A DNA stretch of 35,079 nt from a bacterium (GCA_018812585.1 JAHJDJ010000162.1:1-35079); one strand, 5' to 3'; positions 1-10,512 are shown, numbered from the stretch's first letter. Made by a program: numbers and translations. Notes: a model not told the origin generated them from the sequence alone.

Positions 1-1
1 C

Positions 2-1966
2 ATGCCCTGCACAGTTTATGATGACCTGCGGACGTTTCAGGAAGTAACCGGCTGCCAGCAAGTAACCTTCCTGTTAAACGGCCTGATGGATAGTTCTGCC
101 CCACAATTTCGACAGCTCGTACAACAGGTGGGGGATGAACTGGGAATCAATGTATCCGTCATCCCGATAGGTGATTCGGTTGAAGAGGTCATCTCACAAA
201 TTCCTGAAGGAACTGACGCAGTCTATGTTGGCGCGGCTTATCATCTCCCCGATGCAGAGTTCGACAAATTGGTCCGCTATTCTATCGATCAGAAATTACC
301 CAGTTTCTCTGTGATGGGCAAGGCAGACGTTAGTCGGGGAATTTATATGGGGCTCTCTGGAGATGACTTTTTTGACCGCACCGCGCGTCGTGCAGCCTTG
401 AACCTGCAGCGCATTCTTTTCGGGGAGGAACCCGGCGAAATACCGGTGGCATTTTCCCTGGGGAAGCGATTGTCGATCAATATGACCACCGCACGCGCCA
501 TCGGGCGTTTTCCGACATGGGCAATACTGACTGAAGCCGATCTGATTTCCGAAAAACGCGAAGATATCTCCCGTCAACTGACGCTCGCTCAGGCGATTCG
601 TGAAGCAATGACCGCTAATCTGGAATTAATGGTTCAGGATTACGCCGTCCAGGCTGGCGCTCAAGATGTGAAAAATGCCTGGTCAAACCTGCTGCCTCAT
701 GTTGACATCGGCGCTGCGGGGGTGCTCATCGATGATGACCGAGCCGCCGCCAGTTTCGGCCAGCAGGCAGAAAAGAGTCTGACCGGATCTGGTACTTTGA
801 CACAAGTCCTCTTCTCCGAACCTGCCCTGGCGAATTTGTCAATCCAGAAGAAATTACAGATTGCACGGACAGCCGAAAGAGAGCTGAAGAGGCTGGATAT
901 CGCTTTAGCAGCCGCTACAGCCTACCTGAACGTCCTGCGGACAAAAACGGTAGAACGGATTCAAAAGGATAACCTGAAGCTGACCCGATCAAATTTAGAA
1001 GCAGCCCAGGTGCGCGATGCCATCGGCGTCGCGGGCCCGGCAGAGGTCTTTCGCTGGGAAGCAGAAATCGCCAACAGCCGTTTAGCGGTCATCGAAGGGA
1101 ATTCTCAACGAAACCTGGCAGAGATGGAACTGAACCGCATCCTGGATCGCCCCCTGGAAGATCCCTTTAAAACCATTGAAGCCGATCTACATGATCCGGA
1201 ACTACTGCTATCCTATGAGCGTCTTTTCCATTACATCGACAATCCCTGGACATTCGATGTCGTGCGGGATTACCTGGTCGAACGCGGTCTGGAAAATTCA
1301 CCAGAGTTGAAACAACTGGATGCTTTAATCGATGCCGTTAAACGCCGTAAAACCTCAGCGACACATGCTTTTTATACGCCAACTCTGGGATTGCAGGCGG
1401 ACGTTTCTCAGCTCTGGTGGGAAGATGGGGAAGGCACCGAAGGTCTTGATCTGGGCGAGCAGATGCCATTTTCTTTCCCCGCAGCAGACGATAATAATTG
1501 GAGTGTGGGAGTCAACCTCTCTTTTCCCCTCTTTTCCGGCGGCGCGAAGCAGGCTGAACGAATTCAAGCAAGCCGTGAACTTCAGCGTCTCGAAATACAG
1601 CGGGCGTCCATCGCGGATCAAATCGAGCAGAGAATCCGTTCGGCATTACACATTGCCGGAGCTTCGTATGCAGGGATAGGCTTGTCGCAAAGCGCCGCTC
1701 AGGCAGCAGATCAATCCTTAAATTTAGTGCTCAATGCCTACGGTCAGGGCAGCGTGTCCATCCTGGAGCTGTTGGATGCGCAAAACGCGGCGCTGGTCGG
1801 CAATCAAATGGCAGCCAATTCAATCTTCAACTTCCTGAACGATTATATGCAGGTTCAAAGAGCCGTCGGCGCTTTTGACATTTTGCGCACCCCGGCACAA
1901 AATCTGGAAGACCTGGAAGGACTCGAAAAGTACCTGTACGACAATGATGCGCTTCCCAAGCAGTAA
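2..1966 (+). CDS. TolC-family outer membrane efflux protein with N-terminal ABC transporter substrate-binding-like region (5' end probably outside window)
   Basis: 654 aa ORF. N-terminal ~190 aa resembles the ABC_sub_bind family (…LSINMTTARAIGRFPTWAILTEADLI). The remainder has TolC-like heptad-rich repeats (…NLSFPLFSGGAKQAERIQASRELQ…, …SILELLDAQNAALVG…). First in an efflux operon. Confidence 0.8.
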   Translation: MPCTVYDDLRTFQEVTGCQQVTFLLNGLMDSSAPQFRQLVQQVGDELGINVSVIPIGDSVEEVISQIPEGTDAVYVGAAYHLPDAEFDKLVRYSIDQKLPSFSVMGKADVSRGIYMGLSGDDFFDRTARRAALNLQRILFGEEPGEIPVAFSLGKRLSINMTTARAIGRFPTWAILTEADLISEKREDISRQLTLAQAIREAMTANLELMVQDYAVQAGAQDVKNAWSNLLPHVDIGAAGVLIDDDRAAASFGQQAEKSLTGSGTLTQVLFSEPALANLSIQKKLQIARTAERELKRLDIALAAATAYLNVLRTKTVERIQKDNLKLTRSNLEAAQVRDAIGVAGPAEVFRWEAEIANSRLAVIEGNSQRNLAEMELNRILDRPLEDPFKTIEADLHDPELLLSYERLFHYIDNPWTFDVVRDYLVERGLENSPELKQLDALIDAVKRRKTSATHAFYTPTLGLQADVSQLWWEDGEGTEGLDLGEQMPFSFPAADDNNWSVGVNLSFPLFSGGAKQAERIQASRELQRLEIQRASIADQIEQRIRSALHIAGASYAGIGLSQSAAQAADQSLNLVLNAYGQGSVSILELLDAQNAALVGNQMAANSIFNFLNDYMQVQRAVGAFDILRTPAQNLEDLEGLEKYLYDNDALPKQ

Positions 1967-2014
1967 TATCACCTGAACAGGTTGCATTAGAAGATATAAT
2001 TCTGAGGATAAACA

Positions 2015-3106
2015 ATGAAATCGATTTATACAACTGTACCGCTGGCCTTGTTGATCCTTGCCGTTCTGCAGGCAGGATGCGGAAGAAAAGAGGAGGCGGG
2101 CGAACCTATTATCCGACCGGTCCGATATGAACAGGTATTTATGACCGGTGGAACGAGAATGCGCACTTTTTCAGGTTCCGCGCAAGCAGGCACAGAAACC
2201 AACTTAAGCTTCAAAGTGCCAGGAACTGTGAAACAATTCGCGGTGAAAGTTGGCGACACGATCAAGAAAAATCAGGTCATCGCTAAACTGGACCCGCAGG
2301 ATTACGATTTGCGGGTGCAGGAAGCTGAAGCCGCCCTGCAGCAGGCGATGGCTCAGGCGCGTAACGCCAATGCCACTTACGCTCGTGTGCGCGAACTCTA
2401 TGAAAATCGCACCTCATCGAAAAGTGATCTGGACGCCGCCCGCGCGGGAAGCGAATCGGCGGAAGCGGCTGTTCGTTCTATCGAAAAGCGCCTGGAACTG
2501 GCTAGACTGCAAGTTGATTATACTACCTTACGCGCCCCGGCAGACGGTTCCATCGCTTCTGTCATGACCGAAGTCAACGAAAATGTAGCCGCAGGCAAGG
2601 CAGTCATCGTATTAACGTCGGGGAAGCAGCCTGAAGTGAAAATCACCATCCCGGGAGTGATGATCGCTCAAGTGAAATCCGGCAGTTCTGCCAGCGTCTC
2701 CTTCGATGCGATTCAGAATCGCACTTTCCAGGCGACTGTGACGGAAGTCGGTGTGACGGCGACTGGATTCGAGACGACTTATCCGGTCATCATCCGGCTG
2801 GATGAAGAGACAGATGCGGTTCGCCCGGGAATGGCTGCGAATGTATCTTTTCGTTTTGAAACAAGTACCGCACGTGAACGTATATTGGTGCCATCTGTCG
2901 CGGTTGCTGAAGACCGGCAGGGGCGCTACGTTTTTATCGTTGAACCAGGTGAAGATGATCTGGGTATCGCACGCCGCAAAAAAGTGCAAATTGGAGAGCT
3001 GACCGAAGAGGGTCTGGAAGTGCTGGAAGGGTTACAGGAAGGTGAGCTGCTTATCACCGCCGGAGTAACTCGTATTGTCGATGGTCAAAAAGTCAGACTC
3101 CTCTAA
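2015..3106 (+). CDS. RND efflux periplasmic adaptor subunit (membrane fusion protein), lipoprotein-like
   Basis: Signal/lipobox-like N-terminus (LAVLQAGCG); lipoyl-type segment VKQFAVKVGDTIKKNQVIAKLDPQDY; α-hairpin; LRAPADGSIASV; upstream of RND permease. Confidence 0.93.
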   Translation: MKSIYTTVPLALLILAVLQAGCGRKEEAGEPIIRPVRYEQVFMTGGTRMRTFSGSAQAGTETNLSFKVPGTVKQFAVKVGDTIKKNQVIAKLDPQDYDLRVQEAEAALQQAMAQARNANATYARVRELYENRTSSKSDLDAARAGSESAEAAVRSIEKRLELARLQVDYTTLRAPADGSIASVMTEVNENVAAGKAVIVLTSGKQPEVKITIPGVMIAQVKSGSSASVSFDAIQNRTFQATVTEVGVTATGFETTYPVIIRLDEETDAVRPGMAANVSFRFETSTARERILVPSVAVAEDRQGRYVFIVEPGEDDLGIARRKKVQIGELTEEGLEVLEGLQEGELLITAGVTRIVDGQKVRLL

Positions 3107-3120
3107 CGGAAGGAAGAACG

Positions 3121-6100
3121 ATGTCTATTACAAAATTCGCCATAGAAAAAGACCGGATCACCTGGGTGGCCATCTTTGTGACTGTTTTTGCCGGCTGGGG
3201 CGCTTATCAATCCCTGCCGCGCTCAGAAGATCCCGGATTTACAATTCGCATTGCCCAGATCGTGACAATTTTCCCCGGAGCCAGCCCGGAACGCGTGGAA
3301 AACCTGGTCACCGATAAACTGGAAGCGGTAATCCAAGAAATCCCGGAACTGAAGTTCGTCACCAGTGAATCCCGCTCAGGCATATCGCTGATCTATGTCG
3401 AAATTCAGGAAAAATACAAGGAGATGCAACCCATCTGGGACAATCTCCGGCGAAAAGTAGATCGCGCCAGCGCGGAATTACCAGCGGATGCGCACCGACC
3501 TGTCGTCAACGATGAATTTGGTGATGTTTTCGGTATAATTCTAACGCTGACAGGCGAGGGATTCAACTATGTTGAATTGAAAGACGTTGCAGATCAGGTG
3601 CGCGACGTTTTCCTGAATGTTTCCGACGTGGCTAAAGTTGACATCTATGGCGCGCAGGAAGAGCGCATCTTCATTGAATATGACAACACCCAGCTTGCAC
3701 AATTGCAGATTTCATCTTCCCAACTGCAAAAAACGTTGCAAGCGCAAAATATCCTCTTCCCAGGTGGGCGAGTCACAAGCGGAACAGAACGGATCATTTT
3801 AGAGCCCTCGGGCAGCTTTGATTCTATTGAAGATCTGCAAAAAACTATCCTGAGTCTTCCCGGGCAGAGTGACGTTCTCTATCTGGGAGATATCGCGCAT
3901 GTTTATCGCGGTTACGTTGATCCACCGATTTCTAAAATGCGCTTTAAGGGTACTCCCAGTTTGGGGATCGGAATTTCGATGCGTGAAGGCGGCAACATCA
4001 TCAACATGGGTGATGAAATCCGTGAAATCGTTGCCACTCTCCAGACTCAATACCCCATCGGCATCGAATTTGATTTTGTCGCTTTTCAACCGGATGAAGC
4101 CAACAAATCAACAAGGCGCTTCAGCAGCAACCTCCTGCAGGCGATTGTCATCGTCGTATTGGTGATGATGTTTACCCTGGGATTAAGAACCGGCTTGATT
4201 GTCTCATCGTTGATTCCAGTCGCTGTTCTCCTGGCCCTGGCGGTGATGAAAACAGTGGGCATAGGGATGAATATGATCTCCCTGTCAGCATTGATCATTT
4301 CACTTGGCCTGTTGGTCGATAACGCTATCGTGATGTCGGAATTGATCATGGTCTCCATGCAGGAAGGGATGCCGCGCAAGGAAGCCGCTATCGCTGCCGC
4401 CAAAGAGCTGCGTGTGCCCCTGCTAACCGCATCGCTGACTACCACAGCCGCTTTCATGCCTGTCGCATTGGCGGAGTCAGCCTCAGCCGAATACACCAGC
4501 GTTCTCTTCTATGTCACAGGCATAACTCTACTTGGATCGTGGTTGCTCTCACTGACAATGATACCATTGATGTGTGTGCTTTTTGTCAAAGTTAAGCAGA
4601 AATCAAAAGAAGAAACTTATGATTCGGGTTTCTATCGGGCTTACCGCGGGACTCTGCTGGCTTTGATCCGGCATCCCATCTTAAGCATCATCGGGATTGT
4701 TTTGTTCTTTATCGGGGGAATTCAGTTAGGAAAATTTGTGCCTAATATCTTTTTTCCTCATTCTGACCGTGCTTTCCTGACCGCGACGCTGAAACTGCCA
4801 GTGGGGACGCCCATCGAAATAACCGAAGCAATGATGGATGACCTGGAAACCTTCATGCACGATTCGCTAATGATAAATAATACCAGAGTCGACGGCATCA
4901 CAAATTGGGCGAGCTTCATTGGCCAGGGCGGACCCAGATTCTATCTTTCCATCAATCCCGAACCGCAGGCTGAAGAGCTGGCCTACATGCTGATCAATGC
5001 CACCACTCGCCTTGCGGCTGATGCTGCGAAGGAGAAGCTTGAACGCTATTGCCTTACACATTTCCCAGACCTGAATCCGCTGATCAATCCGCTGGATTAC
5101 GGTCCACCGGTTATGGCTCCAGTGCAAATCAGGCTGTCGGGTGAATCGGAGGACCAGCTTTTCCAGATTGTGGAAAACGTCAAAGGAAAGCTTGCTGAAA
5201 CTCCCGGGACAAAGAACATTTCTGATAACTGGGGTCCGCGCATCAAGAAGATTCTGGTCAATATCGATCAGGCGAGAGCGCGGCGCGCAGGAGTCACCAG
5301 TATGGATGTGGCGGTCAGCTTACAGTCCATCCTGAGTGGTATTGAAATCACACAATTTCGTGAAGATGACAAGGTCATCCCGATCACATTGCGCGCTACG
5401 GAGGCGGATCGACAGGATCTGGGGAAGTTGGAGACACTGGATATCTATTCACAATCTACGGGTCGAACGGTCTCCCTGAAGCAGGTCGCCGATTTGAAGG
5501 TTGTCTGGCAGCCTTCCAAGATTTTACGGCGGGATCGCATTAAGACGGTTACAGTGGAATGCTATAACGAAGCCGGTTTCACGGCGATGGACATTTACGG
5601 CGTCATAACACCCTGGTTCGATCAACAGCAGGCTAACTGGCCGGTGGGATACAAGTACGAATTCGGAGGTGAATTGGAATCTTCCGTCGAATCACAGCGC
5701 TCCATCATGGCCAAGATGCCTCTGGCCATGGCGGTGATTATATTGCTGCTGGTAGTACAGTTCAACAGTCTACGCCGTCCGACCATCATTCTACTGACCA
5801 TCCCGCTGGCGTTTGTCGGCATCAATTTCGGTCTGGTGGTAACCGGTAAATCATTTGGATTTATGACCTTGTTGGGGATGATATCATTGATCGGTATCGT
5901 CATCAATAATGCCATTGTGCTGTTGGATCGAATAAAAATCGAGATAGAAGAGTTGGGTCTGGATCCTCATCGCGCGGTTATCGACGCGGCTCAAAAGAGG
6001 CTGCGCCCCATTCTTCTGACCACAGCCACCACCATGGGCGGCATGATGCCGCTCTGGTTCAGTGGCGGCCCGTTGTTTTCGTCGTTAGCAGTAGCGATCA

Positions 6101-6198
6101 TCTTCGGGTTGTTATTCGCTACGCTGCTGACCCTCGGCGTCGTACCGATCTTGTATTCGCTCTTTTTCAGGTTGAATTTCAAGAACTTTGAATACTAA
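3121..6198 (+). CDS. RND efflux permease (HAE1/AcrB-like)
   Basis: 1025 aa; RND motifs (FPGASPERVENLVTDKLE, GLLVDNAIVMSE, GIVINNAIVLLDRI, RLRPILLTTATTMGGMMPL). Confidence 0.95.
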   Translation: MSITKFAIEKDRITWVAIFVTVFAGWGAYQSLPRSEDPGFTIRIAQIVTIFPGASPERVENLVTDKLEAVIQEIPELKFVTSESRSGISLIYVEIQEKYKEMQPIWDNLRRKVDRASAELPADAHRPVVNDEFGDVFGIILTLTGEGFNYVELKDVADQVRDVFLNVSDVAKVDIYGAQEERIFIEYDNTQLAQLQISSSQLQKTLQAQNILFPGGRVTSGTERIILEPSGSFDSIEDLQKTILSLPGQSDVLYLGDIAHVYRGYVDPPISKMRFKGTPSLGIGISMREGGNIINMGDEIREIVATLQTQYPIGIEFDFVAFQPDEANKSTRRFSSNLLQAIVIVVLVMMFTLGLRTGLIVSSLIPVAVLLALAVMKTVGIGMNMISLSALIISLGLLVDNAIVMSELIMVSMQEGMPRKEAAIAAAKELRVPLLTASLTTTAAFMPVALAESASAEYTSVLFYVTGITLLGSWLLSLTMIPLMCVLFVKVKQKSKEETYDSGFYRAYRGTLLALIRHPILSIIGIVLFFIGGIQLGKFVPNIFFPHSDRAFLTATLKLPVGTPIEITEAMMDDLETFMHDSLMINNTRVDGITNWASFIGQGGPRFYLSINPEPQAEELAYMLINATTRLAADAAKEKLERYCLTHFPDLNPLINPLDYGPPVMAPVQIRLSGESEDQLFQIVENVKGKLAETPGTKNISDNWGPRIKKILVNIDQARARRAGVTSMDVAVSLQSILSGIEITQFREDDKVIPITLRATEADRQDLGKLETLDIYSQSTGRTVSLKQVADLKVVWQPSKILRRDRIKTVTVECYNEAGFTAMDIYGVITPWFDQQQANWPVGYKYEFGGELESSVESQRSIMAKMPLAMAVIILLLVVQFNSLRRPTIILLTIPLAFVGINFGLVVTGKSFGFMTLLGMISLIGIVINNAIVLLDRIKIEIEELGLDPHRAVIDAAQKRLRPILLTTATTMGGMMPLWFSGGPLFSSLAVAIIFGLLFATLLTLGVVPILYSLFFRLNFKNFEY

Positions 6199-6219
6199 CC
6201 CTGATCAGTACCGTAAACC

Positions 6220-6247
6220 AAAAGCCCCCGATTGCAGGGGGCTTTTT
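6220..6247. terminator. Bidirectional intrinsic terminator between convergent operons
   Basis: AAAAGCCCCC-GATTGCA-GGGGGCTTTTT hairpin with A- and T-tracts on both sides. Confidence 0.85.
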
Positions 6248-6275
6248 CAATGTTTGAGTTAGCTCGATAATTGGT

Positions 6276-7058
6276 TTACACGATCCCCTCCAACGCAATA
6301 ATCGCCGCGCCTAATGCGCCCGCATATTCAGGCATCTCCGGGACTTGCATCTCAAATCCTAAAACAGCGCTCAACTCCCTGACCATACAGCGGTTCCGGG
6401 CGACGCCTCCGGAAAAAGCTCCGGGAGCCTGCGGATGCAGCGATTTCGCCATCTGCGCCACGCGCTGCGCGATAGAGCGGTGGACACCGTTGGCAATATT
6501 CTCTTTGCGTACCCCCTCAGCCAACAACGATAGCACTTCACTTTCAGCAAATACCGTGCAGATCGACGAGATCTGCACGGGATCAGTGGAAGCAAATGCC
6601 AACTCAGCGAAATCCGCCACAGGCAGATCCATGGTCATCGCTAAAAACTCTAAGAATTTACCGCTGCCCGCGGCGCAACGGTCATTCATGGCAAAGTCGA
6701 AGACCAATCCTTCTTCATCGATCATGATCGCTTTGGAATCCTGTCCTCCAATATCGATCAATGTTCTCGTTCCCGGCAATAAGTATGAAACGCCTCTGGC
6801 ATGGGCTGTTATCTCCGTGATGGCCTTATCTGCGAACGAGGCAGTCGCACGCCCGTAACCAGTTACCACTATCCGCTCCACCAGATCAATCTGAGTCGTT
6901 CCTTTAACTTCATCGAACGCCTTCTGTGCGCTCTTTTCCGGCGACCAGCCGGTGGGGATCAAGGTCTTTCCCAGAACGGCGCTGCCATCCCAGATGACAG
7001 CTTTCGTGGTGCGGGAACCGATATCGATACCAGCAACTGATTTACCATTGGAAATCAT
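6276..7058 (-). CDS. HgdC/BcrA-type CoA-dehydratase activase (ASKHA ATPase, [4Fe-4S])
   Basis: GIDIGSRTTKAVIWDG, VTGYGRA, DIGGQDSKAI, NDRCAAGSGKFLE, SICTVFAESEV, GGVARN motifs typical of 2-hydroxyglutaryl-CoA dehydratase activators. Confidence 0.92.
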   Translation of the reverse strand: MISNGKSVAGIDIGSRTTKAVIWDGSAVLGKTLIPTGWSPEKSAQKAFDEVKGTTQIDLVERIVVTGYGRATASFADKAITEITAHARGVSYLLPGTRTLIDIGGQDSKAIMIDEEGLVFDFAMNDRCAAGSGKFLEFLAMTMDLPVADFAELAFASTDPVQISSICTVFAESEVLSLLAEGVRKENIANGVHRSIAQRVAQMAKSLHPQAPGAFSGGVARNRCMVRELSAVLGFEMQVPEMPEYAGALGAAIIALEGIV

Positions 7059-8079
7059 AATGCGCCTGTTTCCCGACTTGAATTAACGCCTGCAGCTTTT
7101 CCGGTTGGCATTTGATAGGGACTTCACAACCGGTTGATAATACAAATCCTTTTGGATTGGGAATTCCTTGTGATAAAATCCGATGTGTGCAATCGGAAAT
7201 CACTTGATGACTGGAAGGCAGTAAACTACTGGGTGACAGATTGCCAACCAGTCTCACCCTCTCCCCCATTTCAGCGACCGCCTGCGGCAGTTCAGCTTGA
7301 TCCAGACTGAAAAGGTCCGCCCCGCTTTGCGGAATAAGATCCAGCATTTTGGAAGTGTCACCGCACACATGCAGCGTGATATCCAGATCATAGCGGTGCA
7401 GATAGCTGATAAGTTTTACCTGATAGGGCAGAGCGAACTCTTGATAAGTCCGTCGTGATATCACACTACCGGAGGCCAGGGGATCGACCAGCACGGGTAA
7501 GGCTCCTGCTAAAACGCATGCATCGCAGAAGCGGATCGCCGCCTGCAGGGAAATATCCAGAATTGCATGCGCTGCCTCTGGAGCTAAAACCGTATCCATT
7601 AAAAACTCTTCCACGCCGCGCAGTCCGGCGGCTGTCGTAAAAGAGCAGGGAATAAACGCGAAGATGGGCAAAATATCCCCGGCAGCCTCATACATGGTAT
7701 CAATCGCATCGAGGTATACGGATAGCCTGCCCGTAGACCCTGGATCTGGCGCCTGCAATTTTTCGATCTGATTATGATTATCAATAATGGGCTGATCCAA
7801 AATGGGGACGTCATATTGGCGGTAATGATAACGGCTGCCCATTGCTTCCGCGATGATCCCAACTTCTGAAAAGACGGAAAGCCCCTCATGGCCATACTTC
7901 CGCTGAGCAGCCAACTGCGCTTCCGCCATGACCTTGCCGTTGGTGACGTAGGTCGTCAGATCGCAGCCGTACACTGCCGCTGCGTGAGCGGTCACCAGTG
8001 GATAAACCGGCGGCCGGTCAGGAATTTCGTCGATCAGCAGCAGCCCCCAGCGTTCGCGAGGATTCATTTCACCCGGCAC
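7042..8079 (-). CDS. Uroporphyrinogen decarboxylase-like corrinoid methyltransferase (MtaA/CmuA family)
   Basis: UroD fold signature and Zn-type ligands HVCG…STGCEVP; overlaps neighbours. Likely start 8067 (MNPRERW). Confidence 0.85.
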   Translation of the reverse strand: MPGEMNPRERWGLLLIDEIPDRPPVYPLVTAHAAAVYGCDLTTYVTNGKVMAEAQLAAQRKYGHEGLSVFSEVGIIAEAMGSRYHYRQYDVPILDQPIIDNHNQIEKLQAPDPGSTGRLSVYLDAIDTMYEAAGDILPIFAFIPCSFTTAAGLRGVEEFLMDTVLAPEAAHAILDISLQAAIRFCDACVLAGALPVLVDPLASGSVISRRTYQEFALPYQVKLISYLHRYDLDITLHVCGDTSKMLDLIPQSGADLFSLDQAELPQAVAEMGERVRLVGNLSPSSLLPSSHQVISDCTHRILSQGIPNPKGFVLSTGCEVPIKCQPEKLQALIQVGKQAHYDFQW

Positions 8080-9451
8080 GGCGCGACCTCCTCATGCGTA
8101 ATGATTCGATAAACGCCTCCATGCGGTTGTTAATCTGAGACTGAAGCTGCTTTTTCCCGGGCGCAACCACGTCAAACGCCAGCACAGGAACCCCCTCTTT
8201 TCGTACCGCGTCGATAATCGGCCGGGTTTCATAAGGACAATGCGTCGATGCAAAGATCCCCGAAATAATGACGCCATCGGCCTTAGCACGGCGAACCTGA
8301 TCCACTACTAAATCAACTCTGAATCTGGATGACCCCATTAGCGATCCCGCCAGTTGACCCTCTGCGAGGTTTTCAAAGACGTCTCCTTCCGTTTTCAGAG
8401 CTGGTGTAGACTGATTGATGACGTATTCCGATCCCACTATACGAGCGCCTAAATCTTCGGCGTAATTTTGCAGAATCGGATCCGCGGGCGGCGTGACCCA
8501 GACGATGCGCAGTGGTTGATCAGGATACCCATTCTGCTGTTCGACCCGCGCCTTCATCTCGTCCCGAAATGCTCCCAAAACGGCTGTACATTCTTCCAGA
8601 TCGCCGTAATAGGATAGCGCCGCAAACTCGACGTTCATCATCTCCATGCCGCCCATGGGATTAGGTCCGGTGGTCGCCGCGAGATCCTTTACTTCGGAGA
8701 TTAGTGACCTGATAAGGTTGACCTTTCCGACTGTTTCATGGAGCCGATCTTCACTGAATGAATGACCCGTAACTGCTTCCAGCCGCGTGGCCACTTCGCG
8801 ATAGCGGTCTGCTAAAAATGAGAGCTGCCTCTGCTGATTGCCGGGGATGGTATCTCGCGCGGGCAGTTCCAGGTAATAAACGTCGTTGCCGATAAATTCC
8901 GTTCCTGACATCACCGCAGCCATATCATCGCACGTCGCGCCGACAGTCCCTATAATCAAATTCGGTTTGGGAAAATAGGCCCGCTTCGAAAATGCTCCCA
9001 GTGCCGCACGCACAAAACAGCAGTCCTCCCCCATCCCAAGCTGCCCGGCTTCATTAAAAAGCACCCGGCTTTCCATTAAGAAAGGCGTCCACCAGAGGCA
9101 GTCAGGGTAAAAAGCTACGGTGTCAGGGAAGGAATAAACCAGTGGGGTGATAGCGCCTAAATCACCCACCACCGCCACGACTTTCATCCCAGCCTGACGC
9201 GCTCGATAGATCCGCTCACTTTCTGAAAGCACAAATCCCCAGAGGCGAAGCGCGGCAGGGGAGTTGTCAAATTTCATCTTTCGCAGCAGCCGGTTACCGT
9301 AGACGGCATGCGTGGAAGGAGGAAAAAGGTATTGCGACCACTCAGCGTCAGGCAGATGATGGTAATAGCGCGTGTTTTTTACCCGTTCATCCGGTATCTC
9401 TTTGAACAGCTCATGCCACTGCCGGTAATTGATTTGCTTCGCCGGAATCAC
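8069..9451 (-). CDS. 2-hydroxyacyl-CoA dehydratase/benzoyl-CoA reductase-like subunit (HgdB/BcrC superfamily)
   Basis: 460 aa; GEDCCFVRAALGAF, GTVGATCDD, SGIFASTHCPYETRPI cysteine motifs; overlaps the next gene by ATGA. Confidence 0.85.
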   Translation of the reverse strand: MIPAKQINYRQWHELFKEIPDERVKNTRYYHHLPDAEWSQYLFPPSTHAVYGNRLLRKMKFDNSPAALRLWGFVLSESERIYRARQAGMKVVAVVGDLGAITPLVYSFPDTVAFYPDCLWWTPFLMESRVLFNEAGQLGMGEDCCFVRAALGAFSKRAYFPKPNLIIGTVGATCDDMAAVMSGTEFIGNDVYYLELPARDTIPGNQQRQLSFLADRYREVATRLEAVTGHSFSEDRLHETVGKVNLIRSLISEVKDLAATTGPNPMGGMEMMNVEFAALSYYGDLEECTAVLGAFRDEMKARVEQQNGYPDQPLRIVWVTPPADPILQNYAEDLGARIVGSEYVINQSTPALKTEGDVFENLAEGQLAGSLMGSSRFRVDLVVDQVRRAKADGVIISGIFASTHCPYETRPIIDAVRKEGVPVLAFDVVAPGKKQLQSQINNRMEAFIESLRMRRSRRAG

Positions 9452-10509
9452 GCACGCCTCCGGCTGCGGCTCTGCAGCATCTCCACGAAGGCGCCCACCC
9501 GCGTGCGGAAATTACTCACGGCGGGCGACGTCAAATCATCATCGACGACCAGCACGGGCAGATTCAACTCCTGCTTCATTCTATCAGCTAGCAATCCCCA
9601 GGGATGGCAATATTTGACTGAACGGTAAACCACCCCCTGCACTGCGCGCTCATCGATCATTCGCTTGATATTATCTATCAGCGGATCCACAGGACGGCGA
9701 TGGGGACACAGATTTCCTTCAACATAAGCGTCGTACAAATTTTCCCACGGATTGCCGGACTCTTTCACCAAAAACTGAAAGACACGATCCCCCAGACAGG
9801 TTACATCGGCAACCACCGAAACTCCGCATTTCTCGATTTCTGCTAATTCCCAGACTCCGGGAATACTGCCAGCCAGTAATAGACGAATCGGTTGATTACC
9901 TGAAGGTTCGGTATTTATCTGCTCCAGAAATTTCAGTTTTTCGATAACCGGAAGAGACGATCTGGCCAGGTCTTGCAGCAGGCCATTCGACATACTATTG
10001 GCCATGCGCAATTCAGCGATGCGATTCCTGAGCTTATTGTATAATGGTATGATAGATTCAAGGCAATTGATGTCGAGCTGCAAATCCAGTTGGTCAAACA
10101 GGTACTTAAACGCTTGCTGGAATTCCACCTGAAAATAGGATCGATCAGCGTTCCAGGTTCTGGGAGCGCCATAGAGGATGACGGGGATTTCGAGAGACTC
10201 ACCTAAAGTATCCAATAGTCTCCGCATTTGATCGCAGCAGTTTCCGCCAATAACAGCTTTGACGTTCTGATAACAGGGTGTCTCCAGAATGGCAGGCACA
10301 GACCGGCAGAAGGAACACCCGTCGGATCGGATCAGACCATTTATCGATGTATCGAATTCTTTGCGCGGTGCAATACGAATGGGAATAGCGCCCGCCGCTT
10401 CGATCAACTCAGGCGGCACACGCAAACAGAGATAAGCGATCTTAGGCTTATTCTTAGCTTCTTCCGCGTACGCGGCTTCCCAATCTTCTATCGTGTTCGA
10501 TTCTATCAT
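9448..10509 (-). CDS. 2-hydroxyacyl-CoA dehydratase-like second subunit (HgdB/FldC superfamily)
   Basis: 353 aa; PPELIEAAGAIPIRI, SDGCSFCRS, GGNCCDQMRR, VKYCHPWGLLADRMKQELNLPVLVVDDDLTSPAVSNFRTRVGAFVEML. Confidence 0.85.
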   Translation of the reverse strand: MIESNTIEDWEAAYAEEAKNKPKIAYLCLRVPPELIEAAGAIPIRIAPRKEFDTSINGLIRSDGCSFCRSVPAILETPCYQNVKAVIGGNCCDQMRRLLDTLGESLEIPVILYGAPRTWNADRSYFQVEFQQAFKYLFDQLDLQLDINCLESIIPLYNKLRNRIAELRMANSMSNGLLQDLARSSLPVIEKLKFLEQINTEPSGNQPIRLLLAGSIPGVWELAEIEKCGVSVVADVTCLGDRVFQFLVKESGNPWENLYDAYVEGNLCPHRRPVDPLIDNIKRMIDERAVQGVVYRSVKYCHPWGLLADRMKQELNLPVLVVDDDLTSPAVSNFRTRVGAFVEMLQSRSRRRA

Positions 10510-10512
10510 GGT

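Noticed and set aside
6271-6858. 195 aa plus-strand ORF antisense to the HgdC-type activase
   Set aside because: No recognisable motif and no RBS evidence; the opposite strand has clear activase motifs.
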